A stretch of DNA of 64,000 bases from Woodsholea maritima DSM 17123 (GCF_000382325.1 NZ_KB908056.1:62001-126000), one strand, 5' to 3'. Positions 43,545 to 53,249 are shown, counted from the stretch's first letter. The notes: generated by a model not told the origin, from the sequence alone. Numbers and translations are program-made.

Positions 43545-43760
43545 GTGACTATGCTTTGGAACATACTCTATTTTATTGCCGCCACCGCGCTATCGATGGT
43601 GGGCATCGAGTATAAAGCCAGCGAGGGCTGCCCCGAAACACGCACCATCCCCGTGGTTTATCAGGTGAACACCTCTTCCACGCAGCCTGCCGCCTGGTTG
43701 GCAACGGAAAAATGCGACACGACCTCGGTCAATTTAACTGGTCGCATTCATCAGATTTGA
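43545..43760 (+). CDS. Small secreted protein, unrecognised
   Basis: 71 residues from GTG 43545 (AAGGGG seven bases upstream) or 69 from ATG 43551. A hydrophobic start (LWNILYFIAATALSMVG) is followed by a short polar domain with two Cys (EGCPETRTIP and EKCDTTSV) that could form a disulfide in the periplasm. No family recognised. The gap on both sides contains nothing else coding. Could be a small membrane-anchored or exported protein; the real-gene call rests on the ribosome site and the signal-like start. Confidence 0.4.
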   Translation: MTMLWNILYFIAATALSMVGIEYKASEGCPETRTIPVVYQVNTSSTQPAAWLATEKCDTTSVNLTGRIHQI

Positions 43761-43814
43761 TCCCAGCGTAAAAAAACCGTATCAATAAGGTCTGTGTGCG
43801 TCAGGCGCATCTGA

Positions 43815-43831
43815 TTAAGTGTGCGTTAACC
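43815..43831 (+). promoter_or_regulatory. CtrA box upstream of tipN-like gene
   Basis: TTAA-GTGTGCG-TTAACC is an exact TTAA-N7-TTAAC match, 103-119 bases upstream of the ATG at 43934. Confidence 0.7.
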
Positions 43832-43933
43832 CCGCACATCTGACGCAAGATATGTCATACTGCGCAAAAGGCTTCACGGATATATATCGCGTGTGGGTCT
43901 TGTGTGATGATGACGAACAATTGAGGCTTGGCG

Positions 43934-46273
43934 ATGGCCGCTGATGATATGTCTCCCCAGACTGAAACCCCGTCTTCTCAACAGACGCGAGCACCCCAGG
44001 GCGCGCCGATGGCCTTTGCGCCGCAGTCTCAAGGTCAGATCAGTCCGGCGCAGACCCACCTGCCGCAGAATACATACACGCCCCCCACCCCTGCCCCGCG
44101 CAAAGACAATAGCACTTGGATTTCCTTTGTCGGGATCGCCTTTGCGCTCTTATGGCTGTCTGGGGCTGCGGCCTATATCTTTGGCTATCACATGGATGGC
44201 AGCGTTCAGCCCTTAAGCCCGGCCCAGCTGGGTGGCTTTGCCATGCTCTCGGCTGGGCCTGCGCTTTTATTCTTGATCAGCGGCCTTTTGGGGCGCGAAG
44301 TTTCGCGCTCCTCCAACCGGGCCGATCAGATTGATGTCGCCCTGCAACGGCTTGGCCAACCGATGGAGCAGGCTGAGGGCCAGGTGCGCACCCTGTCCCA
44401 ATCCGTCAGTCATGAGATTGACCGGCTGAACCTCGCTTTAGAAAGCGCGCTGGCGCGTCTGGCGGCGATGGAAGAGGTGATCGCCCATCACGCTGATTCG
44501 CTTGAAAGCGCGTCGAGCGCAGCGGGTACCCGCGCCGAGGCCATGATGCGTACCCTGCGCGAAGAGCGCGCGCGCCTGGCCGATGTCGCTGAAGGTCTGG
44601 ACGACAAGGCGGCGCTGATCGCTTCGGCCATCAAGGACCAATCGACCATGGTGGCCGCCGCCGCCGATCTTGCGGACAAGCAAGTCAAGGAAAGCGAAGA
44701 GCGTTTGAGCAAGGCCAGCGCACGTCTGGAAGGGGTCACCGGTCAGATCAACAAGGCGGGCGATACCGTCGCGCTGACCATTGATAATCGCGCGCAAGAG
44801 CTGAAAGATCTCGCCTCCACCCTGACGCGGCATTCGGGCGATCTGGAGCAGGCGTATCTCAATCATTGTGAGCATTTAAGCGATGCCGGTGAGGCCCTGC
44901 GCAAAGAGCAAGAGCGCATCGCCGCGGCCTTTGATTTCCACCGCGCTGAGCTGGAGATGATGGGTAAATCGGCCCGCGAAGGCGCTGACACGTTAAAAGC
45001 CTCCGCCGAGGAAAGTAGCCAGCTCTTCTTGACCGCCGTTGATGATGCCCTGACGCGCGCGGCGCGGATGGCCGATCGTATTCGTATCGAATCTAAAGAC
45101 GCCGCGGAGCTGAATGAGAAGGCACTGGCCGTTCTCAATGAGGCCGCAGAGGGCGTGCGCGAAGCGGCGGAACGCTCCGCCGATGCGCTCGATTATCAGG
45201 CCACCCATGCCCGCGATGTGTTAAGCGAAATTCGCGAGACCAGCTTTGGCGCGCTTGATGATCAGATGGATCGCATCAAGGACAGTTTCGCCGCTCAGGC
45301 TGAAGCAGCCCGCGCCGCGATTGAGCGTCTGAATGAAAGCGGGTTTGATGCCGCACAGCGCTCTGACGAAGCCTTCCAGGCACGCCTGCGTGAAGCGGAA
45401 ACTTTGACGGCCAAAGCGACGGCGGCGGCGGAAAACGCTTCTGAAACCGTGCGCCGTCAATTGGCCGATACCTTGGCGATGGCGCGCAGCGAAAGCGATA
45501 AAATCGAGCGCAGCCTGGCCGATATGCGCGAGCGTTTACACCGTGCGCCCGATAGTGCACGCCAAGTCTCTGAAGAGATGGAAGCGATCTTGGGCGAAGG
45601 CCTCGATCGGATGCATAATGCCGCCTTGAGCGCCACCGAACGTGCGCGCGAGATTGATGATCTCTTCCAGGCGCGCCTGCGGCAAAACTATGAGCTGCTC
45701 TCAGACTTTATGCTGCGCATGGGGGCGGTAGCCGGCGGGCGCCCGATGATGGATCTGGGCGTCAATGAAGTGCCTTCGCCCTTCACCACCCATCGCGCCA
45801 GCCCTTTGAATGAGCCGCGTTCAGAAACGCGCTATGAAGCGCGCTCTGAACCCAAAACCGACGCACCATTGGAACTGAAGGATCCCATCAGCCCGGCCAC
45901 GTCATCCCCTGCCCCCACGGCTGAGGACACACCCTCGCGCATCTCCGGCACCCGCAATTACATCCGCGAAAGCAGCCGCGAGCGGGAGCGTCAAGCGCGT
46001 GAAGAGGGTAAAGCGACCAGCTTTTCTGAACGCGCGCGCGCGCGCGATAAGGACCGCGAAAACCCCCACGAGGATAACAAAGCCGACGCCGCCAAGGCCG
46101 AACGCTTCACCCCCATCGCCCCAACCCGCAAGGAGCGCGATCGTAAGAATGGCCCTAGCGAGCCCCTCACGGGACGCACCCCGGATGAGGCTCAGCGTCA
46201 AGATCCCAATGGCTGGCGTTGGAAAGACCTGCTCGCCAATATGGAAGAAGACGAGAAGAAACCGAAAACTTGA
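43934..46273 (+). CDS. tipN: TipN-like polarity coiled-coil protein
   Basis: 779 residues from ATG 43934 (GAGG seven bases upstream). Order: Pro/Gln-rich cytoplasmic N-terminus (1-55), two membrane helices (about 60-85 and 97-118), a very long coiled coil (about 125-590, heptads of Ala/Leu/Glu/Arg), then a disordered charged tail (about 600-750) ending GWRWKDLLANMEEDE. Caulobacter TipN has this arrangement and marks the new pole to place the flagellum and align division. The W-x-W-K-D-L-L end is a feature I associate with TipN-type proteins, but identification rests mainly on architecture and on the CtrA box. Other long coiled-coil membrane proteins are the alternative. Confidence 0.6.
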   Translation: MAADDMSPQTETPSSQQTRAPQGAPMAFAPQSQGQISPAQTHLPQNTYTPPTPAPRKDNSTWISFVGIAFALLWLSGAAAYIFGYHMDGSVQPLSPAQLGGFAMLSAGPALLFLISGLLGREVSRSSNRADQIDVALQRLGQPMEQAEGQVRTLSQSVSHEIDRLNLALESALARLAAMEEVIAHHADSLESASSAAGTRAEAMMRTLREERARLADVAEGLDDKAALIASAIKDQSTMVAAAADLADKQVKESEERLSKASARLEGVTGQINKAGDTVALTIDNRAQELKDLASTLTRHSGDLEQAYLNHCEHLSDAGEALRKEQERIAAAFDFHRAELEMMGKSAREGADTLKASAEESSQLFLTAVDDALTRAARMADRIRIESKDAAELNEKALAVLNEAAEGVREAAERSADALDYQATHARDVLSEIRETSFGALDDQMDRIKDSFAAQAEAARAAIERLNESGFDAAQRSDEAFQARLREAETLTAKATAAAENASETVRRQLADTLAMARSESDKIERSLADMRERLHRAPDSARQVSEEMEAILGEGLDRMHNAALSATERAREIDDLFQARLRQNYELLSDFMLRMGAVAGGRPMMDLGVNEVPSPFTTHRASPLNEPRSETRYEARSEPKTDAPLELKDPISPATSSPAPTAEDTPSRISGTRNYIRESSRERERQAREEGKATSFSERARARDKDRENPHEDNKADAAKAERFTPIAPTRKERDRKNGPSEPLTGRTPDEAQRQDPNGWRWKDLLANMEEDEKKPKT

Positions 46274-46296
46274 TCCTAGTGGATCACCCAAAAGCA

Positions 46297-46326
46297 AAGG
46301 GCGCTGCGATGCAGCGCCCTTCTTTG
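46297..46326 (+). terminator. Terminator of tipN-like gene
   Basis: Eleven-base perfect stem AAGGGCGCTGC-GAT-GCAGCGCCCTT followed by CTTTG, 24 bases past the stop. Confidence 0.85.
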
Positions 46327-46332
46327 TGTTGG

Positions 46333-46761
46333 CTATCCTTCTAAACGCATTTGCAAGGTCTCTTGCGCGGACATCTCATGATGATAACGCCCGACCTCAA
46401 CAAAGCCTTGGCGGTCATAAAACCGCCGCCCGATCGTGTTTTTCTCAAACACCTCAACCTCTAACGGGCCAGGTTTTAACCCCCGCACATGGTCCAGCAT
46501 GGCGCGACCCAGGCCCTGACCATGCCAAGAGGGATCGAGAAACAGCCCCCCGATCGTGCGGTCCAGCATGGCGATAAAGCCGACCGGCACGCCACCCTGG
46601 GAATAGATCCAGGTTTCAGAGTTCGGCAGAAACACCGTTCGCGTTAAATGCTCTGCCTCATCCATGAAGGCCGGCGTCAAAAAGGAATGCGCCAAAGCCG
46701 AAGCCCGACGCCAAATACCAATCACCGCGTCTTCATCGCGCGGATCATAAAGTTTGATCAT
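46333..46761 (-). CDS. GNAT-family N-acetyltransferase
   Basis: 142 residues. The acetyl-CoA site is WHGQGLGRAMLDHVRG (R/Q-x-x-G-x-G/A), preceded by the beta-strand GVPVGFIAMLDRTIGGLFLD and followed by LEVEVFEKNTIGRRFYDRQG (strand 5 and helix 4). Looks like the YjaB/YhhY-type group that acetylates small molecules or protein N-termini. Stand-alone; its substrate cannot be told from context. It could in principle supply a PseH-like activity, but it lies far from the pse genes and shows no PseH features. Confidence 0.8.
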   Translation of the reverse strand: MIKLYDPRDEDAVIGIWRRASALAHSFLTPAFMDEAEHLTRTVFLPNSETWIYSQGGVPVGFIAMLDRTIGGLFLDPSWHGQGLGRAMLDHVRGLKPGPLEVEVFEKNTIGRRFYDRQGFVEVGRYHHEMSAQETLQMRLEG

Positions 46762-46971
46762 TGTTTATAGAGTCACTTGTCCTGTGGCCGCTCAAAACCA
46801 TGAGGGCCCTTATCGAGAATATGGCTCACCTGCCCGGCACGCATGGACGTGATCGATGGTCAGGGGTGGAAAGCCCCAATGGCTTTCCGGCACTTAGCAG
46901 GACATAAAATCTCCAAAGGATCTGCGCGCCAAGCATAGCAAAGCCTGCCCAGCGCGCCAAGATCTTTTGAC
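46762..46971. other. 210-base non-coding gap with one hairpin
   Basis: No supported ORF. One perfect eight-base stem GGAAAGCC-CCAAT-GGCTTTCC lies at 46868-46888 with no U-tract. It could be the 3' structure of the minus-strand Mla operon or a small RNA element; I see no promoter to support the latter. Confidence 0.4.
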
Positions 46972-47649
46972 TTAATCTTCGCCAGCATCCCCCTCTTGGG
47001 GCTGGGCGGCCAGGACATCACGCGACCAGGTGACCAGCGTGCGGGAGACCTCCGTGCTGGCGCCATCAAAGGCCTCGACGATGGCGCTGACAGTGCGGCT
47101 ACGCGCACGCACTTCAGATTCCACCGTGCGCGAACTGATGAGGCTGCGTTCTTGTTCGTCAACAATGCGCGCGCGCATCATGACACGCACCAAAGGCGCG
47201 CTATCTTCGCCTTGATCGAACAGGGCTTCGAAATGACGAACCTCTAAACGCAGCGCCCAGCGCGCACGCACGCCATCTTCACTGCGAACGGCGGCAATTT
47301 CAGGAATTTCCGCCGCATAGGCATCCATCACCCGATCTTGGATCAGGGCCGGTACGGGGCTAACCCAATTTGATTGCGCCGCATAAGCGATGCGACCATC
47401 AGGGTAAGCCAGCGCGATTTTATCATTGATCAAGGCACGCGGCGCGATCGGGCGCTCAATCAAGACCAGGCGCGCTTCTTCCAGGCCTTCACTGCCCAGA
47501 TCAATGGGCGCGTCCAGGCGATAAATCTGATGCGGCTTGGCTTTGGGGAGAACCGAAATACATCCCGACAGGCCAAGCGCTACAGACAGGCTCAACACAC
47601 CGGCGCAGACTTTGCCCAAAGTGCCTAGATTGCTGATGGGTGTGATCAT
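46972..47649 (-). CDS. ABC-type transport auxiliary lipoprotein (PqiC/MlaB-like)
   Basis: 225 residues. Lipoprotein signal with lipobox LSGC (Cys about residue 30), then a YajG/PqiC-like beta domain (HQIYRLDAPIDLGSEG, SNWVSPVPALIQDRVMDAYA, and RVMMRARIVDEQERS). Fourth gene of an Mla/MCE operon; the start overlaps the MCE gene's stop by four bases. Such lipoproteins sit at the outer membrane or periplasm and help pass phospholipid between membranes. Confidence 0.8.
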   Translation of the reverse strand: MITPISNLGTLGKVCAGVLSLSVALGLSGCISVLPKAKPHQIYRLDAPIDLGSEGLEEARLVLIERPIAPRALINDKIALAYPDGRIAYAAQSNWVSPVPALIQDRVMDAYAAEIPEIAAVRSEDGVRARWALRLEVRHFEALFDQGEDSAPLVRVMMRARIVDEQERSLISSRTVESEVRARSRTVSAIVEAFDGASTEVSRTLVTWSRDVLAAQPQEGDAGED

Positions 47650-48602
47650 TGGGGTAACTCCACCTCTTCACCATTCGTCCCGGCAATAAATCCGGTCGGG
47701 TTGTCTTCCAATTCCACCGAAATACGCTCCACATTGCCCAGTAAGCGACGCAGATCCTCAATCGCCAAGGTCAATTCAGGAAGGCCCGTCTGAGCGAAAT
47801 CTTCCAAGCCGGGGCGCAAGTCTTCCAGAGTTTGCGCCGTCAGTTTAGCGGTGTGATCAATGGATTGCGCGGCCAGATTGGTGTTTTGCGTAGCCGGTGT
47901 CAGGTCATTGACGACATAGGTATTAACCGATTGAGAGGTCTGGGTCAGCGAAGCCCCGGCCGCGCTGAGATTTTGTCCTGCATCCTCGATCACCACCAGA
48001 GCATCGCGCAATTCGCGCATCAACGCGCCATTATCCGAAAGCTGGTCCGAAAGCTCTTCAAGATTGTTGAGCATCGCACTCGCGCTCTCGATATTCTCAT
48101 CACTTAACAGGGTCGAGATCCGCGCCAGGGCTTGCTGGGCCGCCTCCAAAGTGGTTTCACCGCCCGCGAACAGCTCTTCCAGATCCGATTGGCGCGCATA
48201 GATCCGCGGCACGCGCGATCCGCTTTGCTCATGCAACAGGCCCGCCCCATTTGATCCGCCCGAGAGCAGGATATAGGAAAGTCCAGTTAAGCCCTGGAAA
48301 TCCAGCTGCGCCGTACTATCGGTTTTGACCGGCGTTTCGGCATCGACGCGAATGCGCGCAATCACCTGATTGGGATCTTCCGGGTTCAGGCCCAGATCAA
48401 TCACCTCACCCACCTGGATCCCGTTAAAGCGGACATCGGCGGCTTGGCGCAGGCCCGTCACCGTTCCAGTAAAAACGATATCGTATTCGCGATATTCCTT
48501 ATCCAGGCTGATCTGGCCCAGCCAGAGCGCGAAGAAGGCCCCTGCAGCCGTCAAAAAGACCACAAAGAAGCCGACCAGGGCATGATGCGCTTTCGTCTCC
48601 AT
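47646..48602 (-). CDS. MCE-domain (MlaD-like) lipid transport protein
   Basis: 318 residues. One N-terminal membrane helix (about 8-28), then the MCE domain (YDIVFTGTVTGLRQAADVRF, NGIQVGEVIDLGLNPEDPNQ, GLTGLSYILLSGGSNG). A long helical C-terminus (about 150-300) has repeated polar heptads. MlaD proteins form hexamers that carry lipids across the periplasm. The long C-terminal coiled coil, about twice that of E. coli MlaD, suggests a tube-like or needle extension. Third gene of the operon. Confidence 0.88.
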   Translation of the reverse strand: METKAHHALVGFFVVFLTAAGAFFALWLGQISLDKEYREYDIVFTGTVTGLRQAADVRFNGIQVGEVIDLGLNPEDPNQVIARIRVDAETPVKTDSTAQLDFQGLTGLSYILLSGGSNGAGLLHEQSGSRVPRIYARQSDLEELFAGGETTLEAAQQALARISTLLSDENIESASAMLNNLEELSDQLSDNGALMRELRDALVVIEDAGQNLSAAGASLTQTSQSVNTYVVNDLTPATQNTNLAAQSIDHTAKLTAQTLEDLRPGLEDFAQTGLPELTLAIEDLRRLLGNVERISVELEDNPTGFIAGTNGEEVELPQ

Positions 48603-48614
48603 ATCGCTCTCCCG

Positions 48615-49385
48615 CTAGCGCGTTTCGCGAAGGGCCGCGCGCCCGCGCGGTCCCCCAAAATAGGTTTGTATCCAAGGATGATCCATCGCCGCCACCTCAT
48701 CGACCGGGGCGTTGGCGATCACCCGTTTTTCGGCCAGCACCGCGACCCGATCACAGATCGTATGCAGGCTGTCCAAATCATGGGTGATCATCACTACCGT
48801 CAGGCCCAAAGTGCGCGACAGATCATAAATCAATGTATCAAACTCGCCCGCCCCGATGGGATCAAGGCCCGAGGTTGGCTCATCCAAGAACAAAATATCA
48901 GGATCGAGCGCCAGGGCGCGGGCCAGACCTGCGCGCTTTTTCATACCGCCCGAAAGTTCCGATGGAAATTTCGTCGACGCTTCAGGGGCAAGACCAGCCA
49001 GACCGATTTTTAAGTCAGCAATCTCATCCATCAAGGACAGCGGCAGGCTGACATGCTCGCGCAGGGGCACTTGCACATTTTCGCGCACGGTGAGCGCGGA
49101 AAACAAGGCCGAGCCCTGAAACAGCACGCCCCAGTTTTGCTGGAGGGCCGTTAGATCCTCGGCAGAGAGCTTGGAATAGGCGCGCCCATCATAAAACACC
49201 TCACCACCATCTGGCGATTTCAGGCCCAATATCGTGTTGAGCAGCACAGATTTACCCGTGCCGGAGCCCCCGACAATGCCCAAAATCTCACCGCGGCGAA
49301 CCTCTAGATCCAGATTATCATGCACGACATGGCTGCCGAACTGAGTATGCAGTCCGCGCACTTCGATGATGGCGCGCTCACTCAT
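48615..49385 (-). CDS. Mla-type ABC transporter ATP-binding protein
   Basis: 256 residues from ATG 49385, which overlaps the permease stop (ATGA). Walker A GGSGTGKSVLLNT, Q-loop NWGVLFQGSALFSALTVREN, signature LSGGMKKRAGLARALALDPD, Walker B ILFLDEPTSGLDP and switch His MITHDLDSLH. MlaF family: LSGGM and FQGSALF are typical. Drives lipid movement through the MlaE permease. Confidence 0.92.
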   Translation of the reverse strand: MSERAIIEVRGLHTQFGSHVVHDNLDLEVRRGEILGIVGGSGTGKSVLLNTILGLKSPDGGEVFYDGRAYSKLSAEDLTALQQNWGVLFQGSALFSALTVRENVQVPLREHVSLPLSLMDEIADLKIGLAGLAPEASTKFPSELSGGMKKRAGLARALALDPDILFLDEPTSGLDPIGAGEFDTLIYDLSRTLGLTVVMITHDLDSLHTICDRVAVLAEKRVIANAPVDEVAAMDHPWIQTYFGGPRGRAALRETR

Positions 49386-50542
49386 ACACCCAGCTCCAGA
49401 TAGACCATGGCGAAGAGCGCATCGACAACAATGACCGCAAAGATCGCCTGCACCACGGCCGCCGTCGTACACGCGCCCAGGCTTTCTACATCACCACCCA
49501 CCTTCATACCCTGGCGGCAACCGATAATGGCGACCAGAAGCCCAAAGACCGGAGCCTTCGACATCCCAACCCAGAAATGATTCCAAGGAATGGCCGTTTC
49601 CATGCGGGTGATGAAGAAGGAAGGGGCGATGTCCAAAGTCGTCCAGGCCACCATCATACCGCCGAAAATCCCGGCCAGCATGGCGGCAAACGCCAACAAA
49701 GGGGCCATCAGCACGCAGGCGATAATGCGCGGCAGGACCAAAACCTCAAACGGATCGAGCCCGATGACCTTCATGGCGTCGATTTCCTGCTGCATCTTCA
49801 TCGAGCCCAGCGCAGCGGCAAAGGCGGAATCAGAGCGCCCGGCCAGCATAATCGCCGTGATTAAAACGCCAAATTCGCGCAAAACCGATAGCCCCACCAG
49901 CTCAACCGTAAAGACCGATGCTCCAAACGTCGTCAGCAATTTCGCGCCCATATAGGCCACGACCGCCCCGATGAAGAAGGAGAGAATGGAAACAATCGGC
50001 AAGGCATCCACGCCCACCACTTCCATCTGATGGACAATCGCATTCCAGCGCAAACGCGTCGGGTTCACCACCACACGCAAGAAGGTCAAAATCGCACGGC
50101 CCAAAAAGGCCAGCGTATCCACGCCTTCACGGGTTGCGCTTTCAAAACCTCGACCGATGCGCGCGAAGGTCGCGACAATGCCGCCGCGGCTGGGCGTATC
50201 ATCAGGCGGGCAATTGAGCATGCGGGTGCGCACCTCCGCCATCAAGCGCTGGGCGACATCATGCGCGCCGATCAAGCTCAGCTCTGGTCCGTTTTGCCCG
50301 CAAGGCTTGAGGGCGAAGCGAGACAAGATATAGGCCCCGGCGGTATCAATACGCCCCAGTTCGCGCACATCAATGCAGATTTTATCCACGCTAAAACGCG
50401 CCGCAATCTCAGACAGCGGACGGTCAAACACACCAATCGTTGATACCAGCCAATCCCCGTGAGCGATAAGCGTGCATACATCACCCCCATCGTCCACGCT
50501 CAGGCGCGCGCGCCCGTCTGGTGAGGTCCAAGACCTGGTCAT
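49382..50542 (-). CDS. MlaE-type ABC permease with N-terminal STAS-like domain
   Basis: 386 residues. The first about 115 residues form a STAS-like domain (RLSVDDGGDVCTLIAHGDWL, IDVRELGRIDTAGAYILSRF), equal to a separate MlaB in E. coli but fused here. The rest is the MlaE permease with about five membrane helices: VDALPIVSILSFFIGAVVAY, ELVGLSVLREFGVLITAIML (coupling-helix EFG motif), AGRSDSAFAAALGSMKMQQE. First gene of the four-gene operon, which probably keeps outer-membrane lipid asymmetry. The fusion is common in alphaproteobacteria. Confidence 0.9.
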   Translation of the reverse strand: MTRSWTSPDGRARLSVDDGGDVCTLIAHGDWLVSTIGVFDRPLSEIAARFSVDKICIDVRELGRIDTAGAYILSRFALKPCGQNGPELSLIGAHDVAQRLMAEVRTRMLNCPPDDTPSRGGIVATFARIGRGFESATREGVDTLAFLGRAILTFLRVVVNPTRLRWNAIVHQMEVVGVDALPIVSILSFFIGAVVAYMGAKLLTTFGASVFTVELVGLSVLREFGVLITAIMLAGRSDSAFAAALGSMKMQQEIDAMKVIGLDPFEVLVLPRIIACVLMAPLLAFAAMLAGIFGGMMVAWTTLDIAPSFFITRMETAIPWNHFWVGMSKAPVFGLLVAIIGCRQGMKVGGDVESLGACTTAAVVQAIFAVIVVDALFAMVYLELGV

Positions 50543-50667
50543 CCCCCGTACTACCCCGATTACTTCCCAAAAGGGTTCACGAACAGACCACCACCCAAGA
50601 TGGCCTTATGATCTAATTCCATGTTTTACCCAAGCATAAAATGACATGCCGGTCATCAAAGGCATGA

Positions 50668-51813
50668 TTATGGCAAAACCGATTTTTTATGTTGCAAAAT
50701 TATCGCAAAGATCAGCCCTGCCCCCGCCGGAAGCATCATGAAAGCAAAGCCATAGGCCCCGAAATGATCATGAAGCCAGCCCGAGGCCGCATAACTCAAC
50801 GCCAAGGCAATCCCGCCGGACAGCGCGGAATTGACCGCCTGCGCCGTGGCGGCAAAGCGCGCCGGGGCATGATCAGAGGCATAACGCAGAAACCCGAAAT
50901 AGGATGCCGCAAAACTGAAAGCATGAAGGCCCTGTAAGGGGATAAGCAGCCACAAGGGCGGTGATAAGGCCAACGCGCCCCAGCGTAACAGCGACATCAC
51001 CCCGCCCAGAACCAGAAGATGCGAAGGCCGCCAGCGCCCAAAGAAGCGTGCGGACACCAGGAAGAAAATCACCTCGGCCCCGACCCCGACGCCCCATAAA
51101 ATACCGGTCATGGCTTCATTAATGCCCTGATCACGCCAGGTGATGGCGGAGAAGCCGTAATAAAATCCGTGGGCACATTGAATGAGGGCTGAGGCGGCAA
51201 AGGCCAAAGGTAGACCCTGGCCCAATAATTCACCAATGCCCTGATAAGGTAGAGGCATCGGACCAGGCGGGCGATGGCCGGGCGGCAAGAGAAAGGCCGC
51301 AGCCGCCAAAATCAAGCTGGCCGCGATGATCCAGATCATGATCACTTCGCCGCCATAGAGGCTGACCAAAGCTCCGGCAGTGATATTGCCCACCACAAAG
51401 GCCCCGGAGCCAAAGGCGCGCGGTATCCCAAAGGTAAAACCAGCTTGGCGCGATTGCTTCATCGCGAAGGCATCACTGATGGGAATGAGACCGGTGAAGG
51501 AAAACCCCGCCAAGGCCGAAAGAATGATCAGCATACCCGTGTGATGGATCGGCCAGTGCAGAATGAACAGCGCCGCCGATACACAGGCAAAGGCGACCAG
51601 CACATCACGCTGGCGATAGGCGCGGTCTGACCATAGCCCGCCAATAGGTGCGGCAAACAAGCGTCCTAAGGTTCCCGCCGCCAGGGCGAGCCCGACCGCT
51701 TCGGGCGATAATCCACGTGTTTCCAGCCAGACCGGAAGCAGCGGTAAAAACGCCCCGAAGCCTAAGAAGAAGGCCGCATAGAAAAGGGTGAAGCGTAAGC
51801 CTGCCGCGTTCAT
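50668..51813 (-). CDS. MFS transporter, MFS_1-like/HcaT type
   Basis: 381 residues from ATG 51813, which has AAGGAAGG nine bases upstream; the frame extends to 51882 but without a ribosome site. Twelve predicted helices. LRFTLFYAAFFLGFGAFLPL and LPVWLETRGLSPEAVGLALA at the N-terminus and DRAYRQRDVLVAFA after the A-motif region match the PPP/nucleoside-proton-symporter-like MFS_1 group. Substrate unknown (aromatic acids or sugars are typical of relatives). Divergent from the GT4 gene. Confidence 0.82.
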   Translation of the reverse strand: MNAAGLRFTLFYAAFFLGFGAFLPLLPVWLETRGLSPEAVGLALAAGTLGRLFAAPIGGLWSDRAYRQRDVLVAFACVSAALFILHWPIHHTGMLIILSALAGFSFTGLIPISDAFAMKQSRQAGFTFGIPRAFGSGAFVVGNITAGALVSLYGGEVIMIWIIAASLILAAAAFLLPPGHRPPGPMPLPYQGIGELLGQGLPLAFAASALIQCAHGFYYGFSAITWRDQGINEAMTGILWGVGVGAEVIFFLVSARFFGRWRPSHLLVLGGVMSLLRWGALALSPPLWLLIPLQGLHAFSFAASYFGFLRYASDHAPARFAATAQAVNSALSGGIALALSYAASGWLHDHFGAYGFAFMMLPAGAGLIFAIILQHKKSVLP

Positions 51814-51938
51814 CTTGACCTTCCTTTCCCACGTCAATCTCAACTGCTCTAAACCGGGCCGGATGAAAGGGAAATGACGCAAATGCAGACATTTCCATCT
51901 TGGCGCATGGCGCGCACGCGGCTAGCTTTCCAAGCCTT

Positions 51939-53249
51939 ATGAAAGATAACCACGATCCTCGTTCGGCCCCTAGGCCCCCCTTACATCTGAAGCGCCCTTT
52001 GCGGGTGTTGATCAGCGGCTATCGCTCGCACCCCCATGTCGGCGGACAAGGGGTCTATGTGCGGGAATTGAGCCGGGCGCTGCGCACCGCCGGGTGTGAG
52101 GTGAGCGTTATTTCCGGGCCGCCCTATCCGGAGCTGGATGAAGGGATTGAGCTGATCCGCCTGCCCTCGCTGGATCTGTTCACGGTGGATAACGCCTTTA
52201 AGGCACTGCGCTGGCATCACCTGAAAAACAAGGCCGATCGCGGCGAATGGCTGGCCCACAACACCGGGGCCTTTGGCGAGCTGACAGCCTTTGGCCGGCG
52301 CTTGAACGCTTTTCTAAAACGCGAAGGCCATCGCTTTGATGTCCTGCATGACAATCAAACCCTGGCCCCGGCGATGATTGCCATTGATCAACGCCTGCCG
52401 GTGATCACCACCTTGCACCATCCCATTGCCATTGATCTGGATTTCGCCTTGCAAGGTCAGGACAAACGCATTGAGCGCGTGCTGACCCGGCGCTGGTATT
52501 CCTTCATCAAACGCCAAGCCTATACCGCCCAGCGGCTACGCTATTTCCTGGCGGTGTCTGAAGCCTCCAAGATCAGCTATGGGCAATATTGCGGCGTAAA
52601 GCCCCAGGGCGTGCACATCGCCTATAATGGCCTGGACCATAACCTCTTCTATCCAGATCCCAGCGTTCAGCGCGATCCCAATCGCCTGATCGCGGTGGCG
52701 AGCGCGGATGTGCCGATTAAAGGCTTGGATGTCATTATCGCAGCCCTGGCCCACCTGGTCCCGACGCGGCCCGATTTGCGCCTCACCGTCATTGGTGCCT
52801 TGCGCGATGGCCCAACCAAGCGCGCCCTGGAAGATCATAATCTGATGGACCATGTGACCTTCCGTTCGGGATTATCCAGCCAGGACATGGCGAAGGCGTT
52901 CCGCGAAGCGGGCCTCTTCGTTTCCGCCTCGCGCTTTGAGGGTTTTGGCTTCCCCCCGGCTGAGGCCATGGCCTGTGGCACGCCGGTGGTGGTGTCCGAT
53001 GGGGGGGCGCTACCCGAAGTGGCGGGCCCTGCAGGTCTCGTCACGCCGGTCAATGACAGCGCAGCCCTTGCCACCGCCATCGCCCACATGCTCGACCACC
53101 CTGAAGAGGCCCGGCACCGCGCCCAATTGGGCCTCGATCATGTTCAGCGCCACTTCACCTGGTCCCACCATGCCGACAGCGCGATTGCGCTTTATCAGCG
53201 CGCGCTCGGCCTCGCCCCCGCCCTTCACCCTGCGCAGGCCGCCGAATGA
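51939..53249 (+). CDS. Glycosyltransferase family 4
   Basis: 436 residues from ATG 51939. GT-B fold: N-terminal RVLISGYRSHPHVGGQGVYV with the G-G-x-G loop, middle VITTLHHPIAIDLDF, and the C-terminal retaining-transferase signature SRFEGFGFPPAEAMACGTPV (E-x7-E). Cytoplasmic, no membrane segment. It is the first of three overlapping plus-strand genes (GT4, methyltransferase, toroid protein), facing a fourth on the other strand. Probably uses a nucleotide sugar; acceptor unknown. Confidence 0.88.
   Translation: MKDNHDPRSAPRPPLHLKRPLRVLISGYRSHPHVGGQGVYVRELSRALRTAGCEVSVISGPPYPELDEGIELIRLPSLDLFTVDNAFKALRWHHLKNKADRGEWLAHNTGAFGELTAFGRRLNAFLKREGHRFDVLHDNQTLAPAMIAIDQRLPVITTLHHPIAIDLDFALQGQDKRIERVLTRRWYSFIKRQAYTAQRLRYFLAVSEASKISYGQYCGVKPQGVHIAYNGLDHNLFYPDPSVQRDPNRLIAVASADVPIKGLDVIIAALAHLVPTRPDLRLTVIGALRDGPTKRALEDHNLMDHVTFRSGLSSQDMAKAFREAGLFVSASRFEGFGFPPAEAMACGTPVVVSDGGALPEVAGPAGLVTPVNDSAALATAIAHMLDHPEEARHRAQLGLDHVQRHFTWSHHADSAIALYQRALGLAPALHPAQAAE

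Noticed and set aside
46860-47165. Minus-strand ORF of 101 residues over the Mla lipoprotein end
   Set aside because: It is out of frame with a well-supported gene, and Arg/Ser/Pro-rich as expected of a shadow frame.
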